NCBI GenBank assembly: GCA_018398575.1
Contig: JAGTXZ010000020.1
Location: forward strand, 992,001 to 1,056,000
DNA: 64,000 nucleotides
DNA from: Ampelomyces quisqualis
Lineage: Eukaryota; Ascomycota; Dothideomycetes; Pleosporales; Phaeosphaeriaceae
Reading direction: 5' to 3'
A program made the position numbers and the translations under genes. Shown piece after piece: positions 1 through 12,900 of the stretch; within the stretch, counting starts at the first letter, position 1, and every line of letters begins with the position of its first letter. A model generated the notes under the pieces. That model made no database searches, had not been told where the DNA came from, and worked only from the letters and a program-made list of their open reading frames with translations.

Positions 1-2935
1 GGTTAATATCCTGCCCAGGATTATTAAGTTTACTAACGTGTAGAATATCTATAATCTTAAGCGCTTACTTTTTAGGCATCTTATTTTCTTAGTTACTAGA
101 ATAGAACGTAGATTTATTAAAGGTAACGTCTCTTAATACAATTACTTTATTTATACATAGAACCTATATGTAATAGATATTAGAGGCTTTATAGCCTACT
201 AGATATCTAATATAGCTGCAAGAGTTAACTTTAAACTCTTGCTTGTTTCTGCCTGCTACTTAGTTGCGATTAAGAAAATACGCTCTGCAGCTATAGGTAT
301 AAATACTACTCTAATTTAGGCGTAAGTTAGCAGTCCTGTGCCTAGTAATTGCTAGCTTATACTATTAAAAATATTGCCTAAACTAGGCGTGCAAGACCTT
401 ATTAAGGGATTAAAAACTATAGATTTTTAATAGGCTTATACCGTGTAAGTAGGCAGCCGTATCTATAATATATAGCTAGAGCTTAGTTAGAAGATTTACA
501 CCTGTGCGCATCTTAATTAATTTTGTAATTAGCTTCTAACCTGCCTGCTTAGCTAATCTATTTAGCTAATGCGTATATAGTAGTAGGCGTAGTATTTTAA
601 TTCTCTCTCAATCTGCCTACTCCTTATACTGCAAACGCCCTCTCTAAGGCAGAGTCGCAGTGTTATTATCTTAATAGATCTTTATAATTTTTAGATTAAA
701 TTTGTTCTTAACCTAGGCTGTAAATTAGTAAATTACTCTTATAATCTTAATTAACGTCTTGTTATAAAGGTTGTAGTTAAAAAGCTTGCCTAAGTAGTCT
801 TCTTTAATAATTAAGAACTATTCTTTATAAAGCATGCCTATTAGCATGTTAAATAGGTCCTAGGAAACTTAATAGAATAGTTGTAGTAATCTTTCTCTTA
901 GTTGTTATAAGACAACTTAAGTTATATAAGTAACTAAGTAGTCCTTACAATTAATTCTTTTAGTTCTATTTATCTTAACGTTCTAGGCTAAATAAGTAAG
1001 AGCTTAGAGTACTTACTAGCCTAGGTAGCCTAATTGTTTGTGCCAGAGATTCTTGTTATCTTCTCTTAAATAATAGATTTTAGATTGATGTAAGGTGTGC
1101 AGAATTAGTAGTTATAGCACGTAGCGTGTAACCTAGTTATATTTAATAAATAAGAGGTTGTAAGCCTTATAAAGCTTGTGTACAATAATGTTCTGCTTGT
1201 ATAATCTAAACTAAAGAGTACTGTCTAATCTACTATACTATATACCTGCCTGCTTAAGCAGCGCTGCAGATACAATATTTACATAAAACCTGTCTATAAC
1301 TTTAACTTTCTTAAGCTTTAGGTCTTTTGTGCATAGGCCTTTTAAACTGTGTAGAATATTCTTAATTACTTAATTGCTATACCTAGTTACAGAAAGTAAC
1401 TGTGTTCTAGCTTTAACTCTTTTTTTAGAGTAGGTAAGACTAAACGTTTCTAGAATAAGAAGCAACTAATTATTAATAAGGTGCACTATACTAGCTCTAT
1501 CTTAAATAGTACTTCTTAAAAGTAGATAGGCTATAAACGTAGTTGTATACACTCTAAAGTCTAGATTAGTAACATTAGGTTCCTAATTAAGAGTAGTTAG
1601 GTTAATTAATGCTGCTACAACATCTTCTAGGTATGTTACTGCCTTAGTCCTAGAAGTTAACTAGTTAGCTGCAATAGGTAGCGTCTAACTAGCTTTCTTA
1701 ATCTTGTTATTAAGTAAGGCCTACTTAGAAGTGTCAAGCTACTTAAGAACCTTCTTTTAGTTAAAATTAGAGATCTTAATTAGTACTTTTCCTAGTAGGG
1801 CTAATCTAGTAATTGTAGTCTTTAGTTAGAAACAATCTATTAAGTCCTATTTGTGCTTTTTATTGTTCCTACAAAGGCAAGATTTTAGCTTTAAATTGTC
1901 TTTGCCTTTGTTCTTTAGATTAGAGTTTTCTAAGTTTTTAATGTTTCTAAAGGTAGCAAAAGCTAAATAGGATTTTCCTTTAGTAACTAGGACTGCTTAC
2001 TCCTAAAGTATTAGAGCAAAGATCTTAGCTAGATTATACATAGTTATAGCAGGCTAACTAAGGGCTGCGTCTTTAATAATATCCTAACGTATTAATTAAG
2101 CCTAATCTAGGGCAATCTTAACAGACAGAGCATTAAGGAAGTTAGTAAGAGCAAGTTGTCTCTGTACCTCTGTAACTTAGAACGCTTAAGCCTTGCTGTA
2201 GATTACTTACTGTTTGTTAAACTATTTATCTAGAGTAATTCTACTGTACCTAACCTTTTTAAGATAAGCTTAATACTGCTGCCTAACTAGGTGCATAGTA
2301 TTATTGTCTATTAGAGCTAGGTTATGCTTAAGGATCCTAATTAAGGCTTAGGGCGTTATTTTTAAAGAGTTAAGTATTTTAATTGCTGCAGGTACTATTA
2401 GATCCTTAGCTATAGTTTAACTAATCTATTTCTAGACGTTGCTAAGTTTAGCTACTTGCCTAGTCTATTTTAATATATTAACTTTGTATTAGCAAACGTC
2501 TTCTTTGTAACTGCTAGAGGCAAGTTTGTAGGTAGCTAGCTTTAGATTATATTAATTAAAAGCTTTATTGCAGATTTGCGTGTCTAGATTAGTAGCTCTA
2601 GGCAGTAAAGCAAAGACTAGTTAGCTTGGAGCAGATAGAAGCTTAGGGTACTTAGGTTTCTAATTGTTAATTAGAAGCACTGTGTTACTGTCTAAGTTAA
2701 TCTAATTCTAGACTTCTTTGTTGCGAGCATAAAGCTAGAGTTAGGCAAACTAGTACAGCTAGTCTAACTAACTGTTTAAAAGAACGTTAGGGCTAATCTT
2801 GTTATTAGAATAGAAGTCTATAATTGTTAACTAGTTGATTTGGGGAGAGTATTTAAAAGGGAGTTTTAAGAAGTTTTAGAGTAATTGTTAATCTAGGTAG
2901 TACCTTAGCAATATAAGGTGCGCAAGAGGAATTCA
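1..2935 (-). mobile_element. Ty1/copia retrotransposon relic (gag, protease, GAG-pre-integrase, start of integrase), RIP-degraded and cut by the window edge
   Basis: Read on the minus strand from ~2,900 downwards, a long frame with many TAA/TAG stops gives a copia Gag-like protein. It carries a Cys/His segment near 1,870 (CLCRNNKKH), followed by an aspartic-protease-like region around 1,480-1,400 and a GAG-pre-integrase motif WHKQLGYLG near 1,050-1,025. The order Gag, protease, integrase is the copia order and shows the element runs right to left, with its remaining integrase, RT and RNase H beyond the left edge. It abuts an LTR-like repeat at 2,940-3,210. Stops fall mostly where Gln or Trp would be expected, typical of RIP. 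It is non-functional. Family assignment is by motif order read by eye. Confidence 0.6.
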
Positions 2936-2939
2936 CACT

Positions 2940-3210
2940 ATAGTCTTATAACGCTAGGCTTATAACTGTAGGAGCTAAGTAATACTATAGATTAAATTGT
3001 TATAAGTAAAGAAAGGATTGTATTACTTGTTCTATACTATGTAAGGATTAATTAGATTAAATACACTAAGCTAAGAAACAGCTTAATAAGTTAGTTTAGT
3101 TCTAAATAGATTCTATCTTATTAGTAACATACTTGGTTATTACACGTAACAACCTTATAATCTGCTAATTTACATTCTCTATTACAGTATTTAATAACAA
3201 GAATCTCTAT
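2940..3210 (-). repeat. copia LTR-like repeat, copy 1
   Basis: This ~250-bp block is repeated at 23,240-23,465 in the same orientation, with shared runs such as agctaagtaatact, taattagattaaata and agtttagttctaaatag. It lies directly upstream, on the minus strand, of the copia gag frame, the place expected of a 5' LTR. The ends are not exactly defined; the minus strand of this end begins near TGTTACGTGTAATAACC. The two copies differ mostly by transitions, as expected after RIP. Confidence 0.55.
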
Positions 3211-3989
3211 AACAATAGCTATAATAGTATTCTAGTGCGCACATTAATAACTTAGCCTAACTTAAGAATACAGTTCTTATACTATTAGGTAACTAGAAGA
3301 TATTAGAGATACAACTACAATTTACATACTTTTGTTTATATACTATTACAGGTAAAAATTAAAGACAACGTTAAGTTATAGTTGTTTGTTAGGACTTTTT
3401 TATCCTAGCACTCTTATTAAGCTCTTTAATAGTAAAGCCTACTTAAGTATCTATAATCTCTCTTATACTATATACAATGTATTTCTGTTAGACTCTATAA
3501 GTAGTAATCTAACGTCTAGATATTAAGATATTCTAACTATAACTTATATAATATTAAGTTTCTTATTGTTACTAAGCTTTATTATAGCTTTAAGAACTTT
3601 TACTAACGTAAAGAAGTTACGCGTATTAAACTTATCTACACTAAGATGCTGCTAGCTATTAATAAAAAGGATACCTACTACGCTAGTAGGCATAGCTAAA
3701 ACCTTAAAGAACACTTATATAAATTAAAACAACAAGCCTGCATTTGTTTATATTAGAAACGCTTAGTAGAGAAGAATATATACAAGAAGTAACGCGTAAT
3801 ACTTTATAAATCTTATGCATAGTATATAAGGTAGCAAATACCTTAAACGTATTAATCTCTATAATTAGGCTCTTTTAATAACTAGTAGCTACAGTTATAT
3901 TGCGCTATTAGCAACTATTGTTTACTAAAGAATACTACTAGTGCTGCACCTAAGACAAACTTTACAAATTGCTAACTACTCCTAACGCA

Positions 3990-4425
3990 CTATTACTGTG
4001 CTACAGGGCAGAATAAGAACTAGACTTCTCTAAAATTAACAATTAATCTATAGCTTAGTTTAACAATTCTAGAGCATCTAACTCCTCTAGTATTAGCAGA
4101 CTAGCATTAAAAATACGCTACTTCTTGTAACAAAGAGCTAGCTTCTACTTTTGTATACAGCGTAGTTTGTTCTAACGCGCGCGCATCTAGAGTACTACTA
4201 ACTCTGCCTCTGTCTTATCTGTTGCTAACGCAGCTTCTTCTAACTCCTTCTGCTATTTTAACTCTTTTATCTATTAGTCTAGCTTTAAAAAATCTGGCAG
4301 TAGAATATCCTGCAAAATACACTCTTTTGCACCTACAGACTTACAGTTTCTACACTTCTTACTTAACAACAATAGCTTACAAAGCAAGCCCTTCTAAGAA
4401 CATTAGGCGCAGGCTACTATAGCAA
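3990..4425 (-). pseudogene. relic of a fungal Cys-rich/coiled-coil ORF
   Basis: On the minus strand, from about 4,400 downwards, a broken frame reads KKCRNCKSVGAKECIL. This resembles half of a fungal Zn2Cys6-like or mobile-element Cys cluster. It is followed by a Glu/Leu-rich helical stretch (ELEEAALATDKTEAE) and an EELDAL segment. ORFs of this type, with a short Cys cluster, coiled coil and 'LEELDALE'-like tail, are common companions of repeats in Pleosporales genomes. Stops interrupt it and no start is visible. Whether it belonged to a transposon or a separate repeat is unclear. The 66-codon plus-strand frame at 4,222-4,422 is its antisense shadow. Confidence 0.35.
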
Positions 4426-4977
4426 ATAATCCTTTGTTGTTAATATAATTACCTTAGAGACAACAATAATGCATAGCCTAAGAACTTATAAGAACATAAG
4501 AGTAAAAGAGAAGAATAGTGTTACAAACTTCTAATAAGGAACACAAAACGTTATAAATAAACAAGGGAATAGGTTATAAGATTTAGACCTAGTGCAGAGA
4601 CATAGCACGCTAAGCATGTTACGTAACCTTCTTATTAGTCTTATTTAGTCTTACTATTTCTTGCAACAAGAAAATATAAAAATCTGCAATAATAATTAAG
4701 AATAATAAAAACTGTAAGAAAGACTAAGTATATAGAAACTATAATAAACCTTTATAGATTATTGTATTTAACTTATATTACAGACACTTAAGTTAGTTAC
4801 ATTAAGCTATCTAACTATTGTTACTCTTTTTAGAAAGCCTTAGCCTTTACTGTCTTAGTAACAATACTCTCTGTATCTAAAGCAACTCTACACCTATCTG
4901 CAAAAACCAACCTTAGCTGTACCTCTAGTCTACACTAGCATTCTTATTGTTTGCTACTAGACTAACAGTCGTAACAT

Positions 4978-5712
4978 AGTGTTACAGAATATAATAAAGT
5001 TGTTATAACAACAGCGCTCTTAAGTTAGGCTAAGTTATTAATATGCGTATTAGAATACTATTATAGCTATTGTTATAGAGATCCTTACTTTTAAATACGC
5101 TATAAGGTATCTTAGTTAAGTAATAGTGTTACAAGATATAACAAAGTTATTGCAATAATAGCGCTCTTAAGTTAGGCTAAGTTATTAATATGCGCATTAG
5201 AATACTATTATAGCTGTTGTTATAGAAATCCTTACTTTTAAACACGCTATAAGGTATCTTAGTTAAGTAATAGTGTTGCAGAATATAATAAAGTTATTGC
5301 AACAATAGCGCTCTTAAGTTAGGCTAAGTTATTAATATGCGCATTAGGATACTATTATAGCTGTTATTATAAAGATCCTTGCTTTTAAACACACTATAAG
5401 GTATCTTAGTTAAGTAATAGTATTGCAGGATATAACAAAGTTATTATAACAACAGCACTCTTAAGTTAGGCTAAGTTGTTAATATGCGCATTAGAATACT
5501 ATTGTAGCTGTTGTTATAAAGATTCTTGCTTTTGAACACGCTATAAAGTATCTTAGTTAAGTAATAGTGTTGTAGAATATAACAAAGTTATTGCAATAAT
5601 AGCGCTCTTAAGTTAGGCTAGGTTGTTAATATGCGCTCTAGGATGCTATTGTAGCTGTTGTTATAGAGATTCTTGTTATTAAATACGTTATAAAGTATCT
5701 TAGTTAAGCTAC
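4978..5712. repeat. 147-bp tandem satellite, five copies
   Basis: The marker 'taagttaggct' recurs at 5,021, 5,168, 5,315, 5,462 and 5,609, an exact 147-bp spacing each time. Each unit contains 'ctcttaagttaggcta', 'aatatgcgc', 'actattgtagctgttgttat' and 'cttagttaagtaatagtgtt' variants. Copies differ mainly by C/T and G/A transitions, so RIP or drift acted after amplification while the period was kept. No coding potential is seen. Flanking sequence on both sides is unrelated AT-rich DNA. Confidence 0.9.
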
Positions 5713-6900
5713 AACATCTAAACAGCTACTAAAGAGTCTATTTAAGACATAAATTTACTTCTATGCTAGTAGGCTAAGAAGTAGCGCAAGTGTAGTGCTA
5801 ACAATATAGTAAAGCTTAGTTCTAAATTTTTAAACTACACAAACATATAGATATAATAGGTATAGTTTTAGTTTTGTAAGAATAAAAATATAATAAAGAA
5901 TTAAGTCTTTTAGACTTATAAGAAATATATATACAAAGATAGTAATATTAAATTAAGAGTACAAGTTACGTATTAAGAAGCAGCTGTATACATAGGTACA
6001 TAAGTAAATTTATCTTTAGTTTTAAGGTTAAAAAAGTGTAAGGAGGCGCAAGTGTATAATAAATAAAAATAACACTAAGTTCTATATATATTTTAACAAA
6101 AGACTGTTACTTTAACTCTAAGACTAGAGATATATAGGTAAATTTATCTCTAGTTTTAAGGTTAAGAAAACGTATATATAGTAAGAGGTAGAGAGTAGCT
6201 AGCTAGCAAGGCTATTATATACTCTATTAGCGCTAATAGTTTAAAAGTAAGCAGCACGTAGATGCGTTTAATGTACAGTAGTTTGTTAATAGTCTTTGTT
6301 ACTATTTAGCCTCTGTTATATTTGCACATTAGGGCAAGTTAGAACAGTAGTTTCTAGTAGACAACTATCTTATACTGTACTAGAGAAAGAATATAAATTA
6401 GATTTGTAGGCATTTTAAAACTAAATAAAATTAAATATACTAGCTACTTAAAATATTAGTTAACACTGTATATAAATTATACTTATTATTTCCTACTATT
6501 AGATAATTGCCTACGCTTGTTACTAGTCTTACCTATAGTATATATAGTACACTATTCTACCTACTTCTATCTATACTAAGCCTAGCTACCTTAGTACAGG
6601 TTATATACTAGGCTACTAGAGCTACTAGTCTATTTTTTTTATACTTTTAAACCTTGTACGTATCTACTTACAGGTATACTTACCTTTTTAGGTGTTTAGG
6701 TTCTACTATATATATTCTAAACGCGTAGTAACTTATTTATTTTAGAGTGTTAATATTTTTTAGTATAAGAATTATTATTAATATTAATCTTTATTAAGCT
6801 GTGTTAGTAAGCCTAACTAATCTAGTTGTTAATAAGTAAGCTCTAGTATAATAACGTAACAGTTCTTAGAGTAATAAAAAATATTAAAGAAAAGAAAAAT
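5713..6900. other. AT-rich RIP-like DNA without recognisable gene
   Basis: No frame longer than a few dozen codons and no recognisable domain was found. One imperfect ~50-bp direct repeat is visible: 'aaatttatctttagttttaaggtta' type blocks at ~5,993-6,046 and ~6,127-6,180. Confidence 0.5.
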
Positions 6901-9060
6901 ATTAGTTGTTGCGCCTACAACTGTTAGTATAGTTCTATATATAGGTTAGGTAACTATTAGCTATAGTAGACTTTAGTAGACTACTATAGATAACAGACTA
7001 TATAGCACAAGATAGATACTGCTAGTAACTACCTTAACACTACGTAACTAATATTAATACTATTTTTGTACACTTAGTCTCTTTATATCTAAACTATAGA
7101 GTTGTGTATAAACAAATTAGTAATAGATTATATATATATACTATATAGCTTTTACACTAAGATATACGCAGGACTTATTAAACATAGTGCTTAATACTAG
7201 ACGTATTACTACTTGCTACCTAACAATACGCTAGTTATAACTCCTAACACTATAATATAATAGCATAGCCTTAATAGCTATAACATAATAGATACTACTC
7301 TAGACAACGCAGCACCTACTTTATACAGCAACACTTTATATAAACGCAACTACACTCTAGCTAAACATAAAGTAATAGGGCAAATAGGCCTAATGTTAGT
7401 GTCTATATAAGGATAAGACAAGCTATTTAAGATAGCAAGTAGACAGTACGCTAGCAAACTCTTTAGTTTAGGAACAGTAGACGCAAAGTAGTAGGCTACA
7501 CGCAGCTAAATAGCGCACGCGTGCTAATACTAATAGAAATAATATAGTAGAGCCCTTTAGTTTACTTTTTGCACTAGCGTTTACATTGTAGCTACAAAGA
7601 ATAAAATGTACATTAAGTAATGTTAATAGCCTTTTTACTAATATATAGCTACATAAGCTATATTTATAGCTGCAGTTCTAATAAGGGCGCTAATAGTAAC
7701 AGGCTATGTTAAATATTTAATCTAGGCTACAAGATAATATATAGATACATAAGAACGTTGCAATTATATCTAGGTTATTAAACTTCTAACCTAACTAACA
7801 TATATTTATATACTAGGACATTATATTACAGATTGCCTTTATACTTAGTTATTACCTATTTGCTAACAAGATAGTTTACGTACCTAGCTGTTTATTTACA
7901 GGCACGCCTAATAATCTTATAAGAGTATATTACAAACTACACTTAGAGAATAAGTTGTAGTTAATATAATAGCGCTTGCTAGATAGTGCAACTCTTATAC
8001 TAGTTATACTAGCAGTAGACAAAATATAGTTATCTATAATATCTAGTAATATAGCAGCATAGCTAATATATATTACTATTAGAAATCTTAACTATAAGGC
8101 ATAATAACGCAGAATAACACTTAGGACACTACTAGCTAGATTTATCCTAATAGCTAAGCTCTTAGACTCTATTCTGAAGAGTAAAGTATATTATTACTGT
8201 ATAAGCAAACTGTTGTTGCGTAAGTACTAACTACAGCATTAATAACAAAAGGTTACTATAGAGGATAAAAGCTAACTAGTAACTGCAGCACTTAAAGAGG
8301 CTGCTAAATACAGCATACAACTAGAGTATGCTAACTAACAGACGTAATAGTGTTACCTAACTATTTGTACAATTCTAGCTAACTATAAAGAGTAAGTGCT
8401 ACTAACAGGTATAAAGAAAAACAAACACTATACTTAATGCATAGTACTACTAGACAAATAAGAGAACTTGTGCAATAAATATCTATAGTAATCAAAAGAG
8501 TATATACGCCTATAATAGAGTTATTGTCTTAATAAAAGACATAAGGATTACATTTATCTAGTAGAGTACTTTAGCTAGAATTACTATAACTTTAATATAT
8601 ATAAGTTGTTAGCTATAGATATATTATATCTACTACTTAAGAAGTTAGTTATAAAGATATTAAAGTTTACAGAAGACATGCTAATAGATATACACTCTTA
8701 ATAAAAGAAGAGCTAGAATAGTGCTATAGTTCTAGTAGTAGAAGACAATAGCTGTGCCTAGTTAAATAAAAGGTTCTGCTAAGTTAAGCATAATACTAGA
8801 CTAAAACAGTTTAATAACAAGAGAGCTTTTACAGAAGTATTATAGTAGACTAGCGCAGAATAAAAAGCAGTAATTTGCTAATTTGTAGCAGTAGTATCTC
8901 TTCTGCTAGCAACTAAGGCACTATATGTGTTATATTTTATTTAGGCTGCGTGTAATCTACTAGTACTATTACAATATAAGAGTTATAACAAAAACACGTT
9001 AGAGTATATGTTGTTAGCTATTAAACAAATAGATATTCTAAAAGAAGAGTTTTAACCTTT
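6900..9060 (+). mobile_element. Plavaka/CACTA-like DNA transposon relic (transposase)
   Basis: The best-preserved stretch is about 8,590-9,060 on the plus strand. It reads as ILYLLLKKLVIKILKF, then RLKQFNNKRAFTEVL, then a hydrophobic helix-rich segment ending in a Leu-rich QIDILKEEF motif. This matches the layout of Plavaka-type transposases: 'DxLHxLxKGxxKDHL', then 'GLRxFxxGrxxxQWTGxexK', then helices. Many TAA/TAG stops break it. The N-terminal part (6,900-8,500) is too degraded to assign residue by residue. It ends just before the fold-back module at 9,072. The call is from motif memory; a profile search would settle it. Confidence 0.45.
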
Positions 9061-9071
9061 TAGACAGACGC

Positions 9072-9918
9072 GTTAGGAAAATTTAAGATTAATCTAGTTA
9101 GCCTAATCGCTGCAACCTGCAGCGGCCCAGCAGCAATACTATCTACTAGACAATTTACTAAAGTTACCCTACTTACTTCTGGTTGCTAGCAAGTTGCTAG
9201 CAAGTTGCTAGCGACCTAACAGTGTCGCTAGAGTTGCTAGATCCAACAGAGTTGCTAATGTCGCCAATTTTACATATAGCTGTATTTTCATGATTACGTA
9301 AGTAACCTAAAAATACAAAATATAGAGCGGAATTCCCTCTTTAAAATGCACTATTCAGAATTTTTGTAGCTGCTCTAGTTATTGAGATATAGCGCGTTGA
9401 AGTTATAAACTTTTTTAAAAAAACTTTAAAGTACGTTTAACACAACAGATCTTCGCACCTGCTATATATTATAATATAATAAAATGTTCTAGAGTAAAAT
9501 CTGCACTTTAGTTACTATTTCTTTTATAAAAAATATAATATATTATCTAGTTAAAGTGCTAGAGCTTTAGCGAAAACAGGCCTTAGCAAAGAACATTAAA
9601 AAGTTACAAACTTCACTGCCGTGCATCTCAGCAACTAGAGCAGCTATAAAAATTCTGAATAGTGCGTTTTAAAGAGGGAATTAAGCTCTATATTTTAGGT
9701 TTTTAGAATAATTACGTAATCGCGCGGGTGGGGCAGGTGGGTCCAGTGGATCAGGTGGATCAATTTGGGCGTTTTTGTCTAATTAGGCAGCCAGAACAAA
9801 TAGGGGACTCTAGGGACAGTCAAGCACGGTCGAGAACTATCTGGTAGCTAGTAGTACAGTCGTGTTAACAGTGTTGCCAATGTCGCAGATGTTGCTAACG
9901 TTGTGTTTTCCTAACGTA
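9072..9918 (-). repeat. fold-back repeat module, copy 1
   Basis: The module is bounded by 'gttaggaaaa' at 9,072 and its complement 'ttttcctaac' ending at ~9,916. Inside are a subterminal array of 'gttgctagcaa' repeats (9,180-9,260) and a ~430-bp core (9,293-9,720). The ~130-bp ends of the core are inverted repeats of each other (left 'gcggaattccctctttaaaa', right 'ttttaaagagggaattaagc'). The whole arrangement recurs in opposite orientation at 19,640-20,617. No coding frame is present. It looks like a non-autonomous fold-back or large-TIR DNA element end. Confidence 0.7.
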
Positions 9919-9929
9919 GACTCTTTAAT

Positions 9930-12900
9930 AATAGGAAAGGAAAGTCTTCTATAAGCGCAGATCTAGACTTAGTATTACTAGTAAGAAATCTGTAAGAACA
10001 AGTTGCAAGGCTTACAGCCTAATTAACTCTAGAAACCTTTAGCTTTATACAGACCCTCTTAGAAAGCTTCTTCTTGCCCTAGAAGACTTATAAAGTTCTT
10101 AACCTAGAAGCGTATAGAAGAGATTAAAAAGGTTACTGTATCTTTAAGGCCTAAATAAAGTACAAACTAGAACATAATAGCGTAGGACTAGGCTCTTCAG
10201 CAGGCTATATCTTTAACTGCCTTAAGGGGCTAGCAGCTAGTGTAGCCCTGTCTTAAGTAACCTAGAACTTCTAAGGCTCTGTAGAAGAACTTTAGGACTT
10301 CCTAGACAGCTAATTTAGCAACAAGCTATACAACAAAAGATTACAAAGGAAACTCTAAATAATCTAATAGAATAAGTCTTCTCTCTAGAGCTTTAATGCA
10401 AAGTTTATAAGGCTAGCCTATAACGCAGGCAAAGAAGATAATAAAGTAAACTTAAAAACAAAGTACCTAAGCGCTATCTAGCTAGACCTACAAGATAGAA
10501 TAATCTCTATAGAAACTAAACCTAAATAGAGAATCTACAACCTTATAGATAGAGTAGTAATTATTAAGGAAAACTTATATAGAGCAAAACTTAGTAGCGA
10601 GTACACTAAAAGATAGAACGTTAGAGAACTTATAGATTAAGAACTTACAAGAGAACATTCTAGGAGGACTAAGAGAAAATCCTCTAAAAGAAAGAAAGCT
10701 AAGTAAGCTACTATAGAAGAGTAGTCCTACTAGAGACAAAACAACTTATACCTTTGCTATAGTAAGTTAGGACACTACGCTAGTAAATATAAATTGTCTC
10801 TACTTTTAAAACCTACTAAGGCTGCAGCAGCTAGGGTATAGAGTAAGAAAGAAAAGAACGCGTTAGAAGATACTTTAAGCTTAGAAAATAAGTAACTCTT
10901 GTTTAAAGGCGCAGACAGAAGTATAGTAATATAACACTAAAAGAGGATAAGAGATTTTAACAATTCTAAAGGAAATAGCTAGACAGAGAACCTATTACTA
11001 TACATACTATTATTAATAAAATAACAGTTGCTTTTACAATAATTAACACTAGGTGTTTTACTTATGCTATAACCTTAACTAAGTTTATTTGCAAGAATAA
11101 GTTAGAGCGTAAGTTAATAGCCTTAAGAGAAATTATTAGAATTGCTAGAGCCTAGTCTTAGATAAAGACAGCTGTCTAAATAAGGATTAACATTAATAGG
11201 CACAAGGAGACACTATAGGCCTATAAACTAGATAGAGACAAGGAATACAACCTAGTCTTAGGTTAACTATAGATAAACTAGTATAATATTACTATTATAC
11301 TAGTAAAGAAATTAATATATATCTACTCTACTTAGACATAAGTTAGAAGCTAAGAGAGAAGAAAACTTCTTTTACTATAAAGTATTATAGCGGCTGCGTA
11401 CTTAGCCTAGCTACAATAGAGCTAGAAAGACAAATCTATCTGCCTTTACACTGCGTTAATAGTAGATATCTAGAAGGCTTTAAAAACTAAGCCCTAAGTA
11501 GATCCTAGGTTAGTACTTCTAGATTACTTAAAAGAGAAATACAAAACCTTCCTACGCAAGGAAGTAGACTAACTCTCTCTAGTAAGAGAACCTACTATTA
11601 ATTATTCTATTAAGCTAGTAGAAAAAGATAAAAAGACTGCAAAGGTACTATAGGGCTTACTATATAGCATGTTAAGAGAAGAACTCTTTATGCTCTAAAA
11701 AGAGCTTACCTCTTACCTAGACTATAGCTTTATATAGGTAAGCTAGTTAAGCGCTTCTATACTAGTCCTATTTGTAAAGAAGCTAGAAAGGGGCCTATAG
11801 TTCTGTGTAGACTACTAGGCCCTTAACGCAATTATAAGGAAGGACTAATACCTGCTCCTACTTATCTAAGAGACCTTAGCCTAGATTGCTAAAGCTAAAT
11901 AGTTTACTAAAGTAGATGTTATTTAAGCATTCTATAAGATTAGGATTGCTAAAGGAGATAAATAGAAGACAGCTTTCTAGACGCGCTTTAGCCTCTATAA
12001 GTAGCTTATAATACTTTTTAGACTTACAAACGCTTTAAGTACGTTCTAGAGATATATTAATTAGATACTAAGAGAACACTTAGATAATTTCTATTTAGCC
12101 TATATAGACAACATGTTAATATATACAAGTAGGTTTAAGGCAGACTATAAGAACAAGGTAAGGCTAGTAATCTAGAAACTTAAGGTAGCAGAGTTACACC
12201 TTAATATAGAGAAAAGTAAGTTTAGTGTAAAGAAGACTAAATACCTTAGATTTATTATTAAGGCTAAGAAAGAAATAAGTATAGACCTTAAGAAAGTAGC
12301 TGCTATACGTTTCTAGGAGCCCTCTAAGACAGTTAAAGGGGTCTAGAGCTTTATTAGCTTTGCTAACTTCTACTAACAGTTTATAAAAGACTTCTTAAAG
12401 CTAGCTGCTCTACTAACTAAGCTAACTAGAAAAGGCGTAGCCTTTTACTAGGGCCCTAAACAACAGATGTCCTTTAATAAGCTAAAAGAAGCTTTTGTAG
12501 CAGAACTATCCCTAGCAAACTTTAATATAGAGCTAGAGATAGTAGTAGAATATAAGACTTTAGGATAGTTAACTAGAAGAGTGCTGTCTTAATATAGTAG
12601 AGATAGACGCCTCAAGGCTATAGCTTACTACTTAGCAAAGAACATAGCTGCAGAAGCTAACTATACTATCTATAATAAGAAGCTGTTAGCTATAGTTAAG
12701 TGCTTAGAATAGTAAAGAACTAAACTTTAGAAAGTAAAATATTTTACTGTGCTTACAGACTATAAGAACCTAGAATACTTTACTACTATATAACTACTAA
12801 CAGAAAGACACGTCTACTAGGTAGAGTTCCTTAGCACGTTTAATATTAGATTCTAATACTACTTAGGAAACGTTAATAGTAGAGTAGATACCCTTTCTAG

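Noticed and set aside
4222..4422. 66-codon plus-strand frame in the AT-rich island
   Set aside because: The minus strand of the same interval carries the Cys/coiled-coil relic; this frame is its antisense.
9180..9260. 'gttgctagcaa' array considered as a CRISPR-like array
   Set aside because: Units are short, contiguous and spacerless, and the organism is a fungus; it is a subterminal repeat of a fold-back element.
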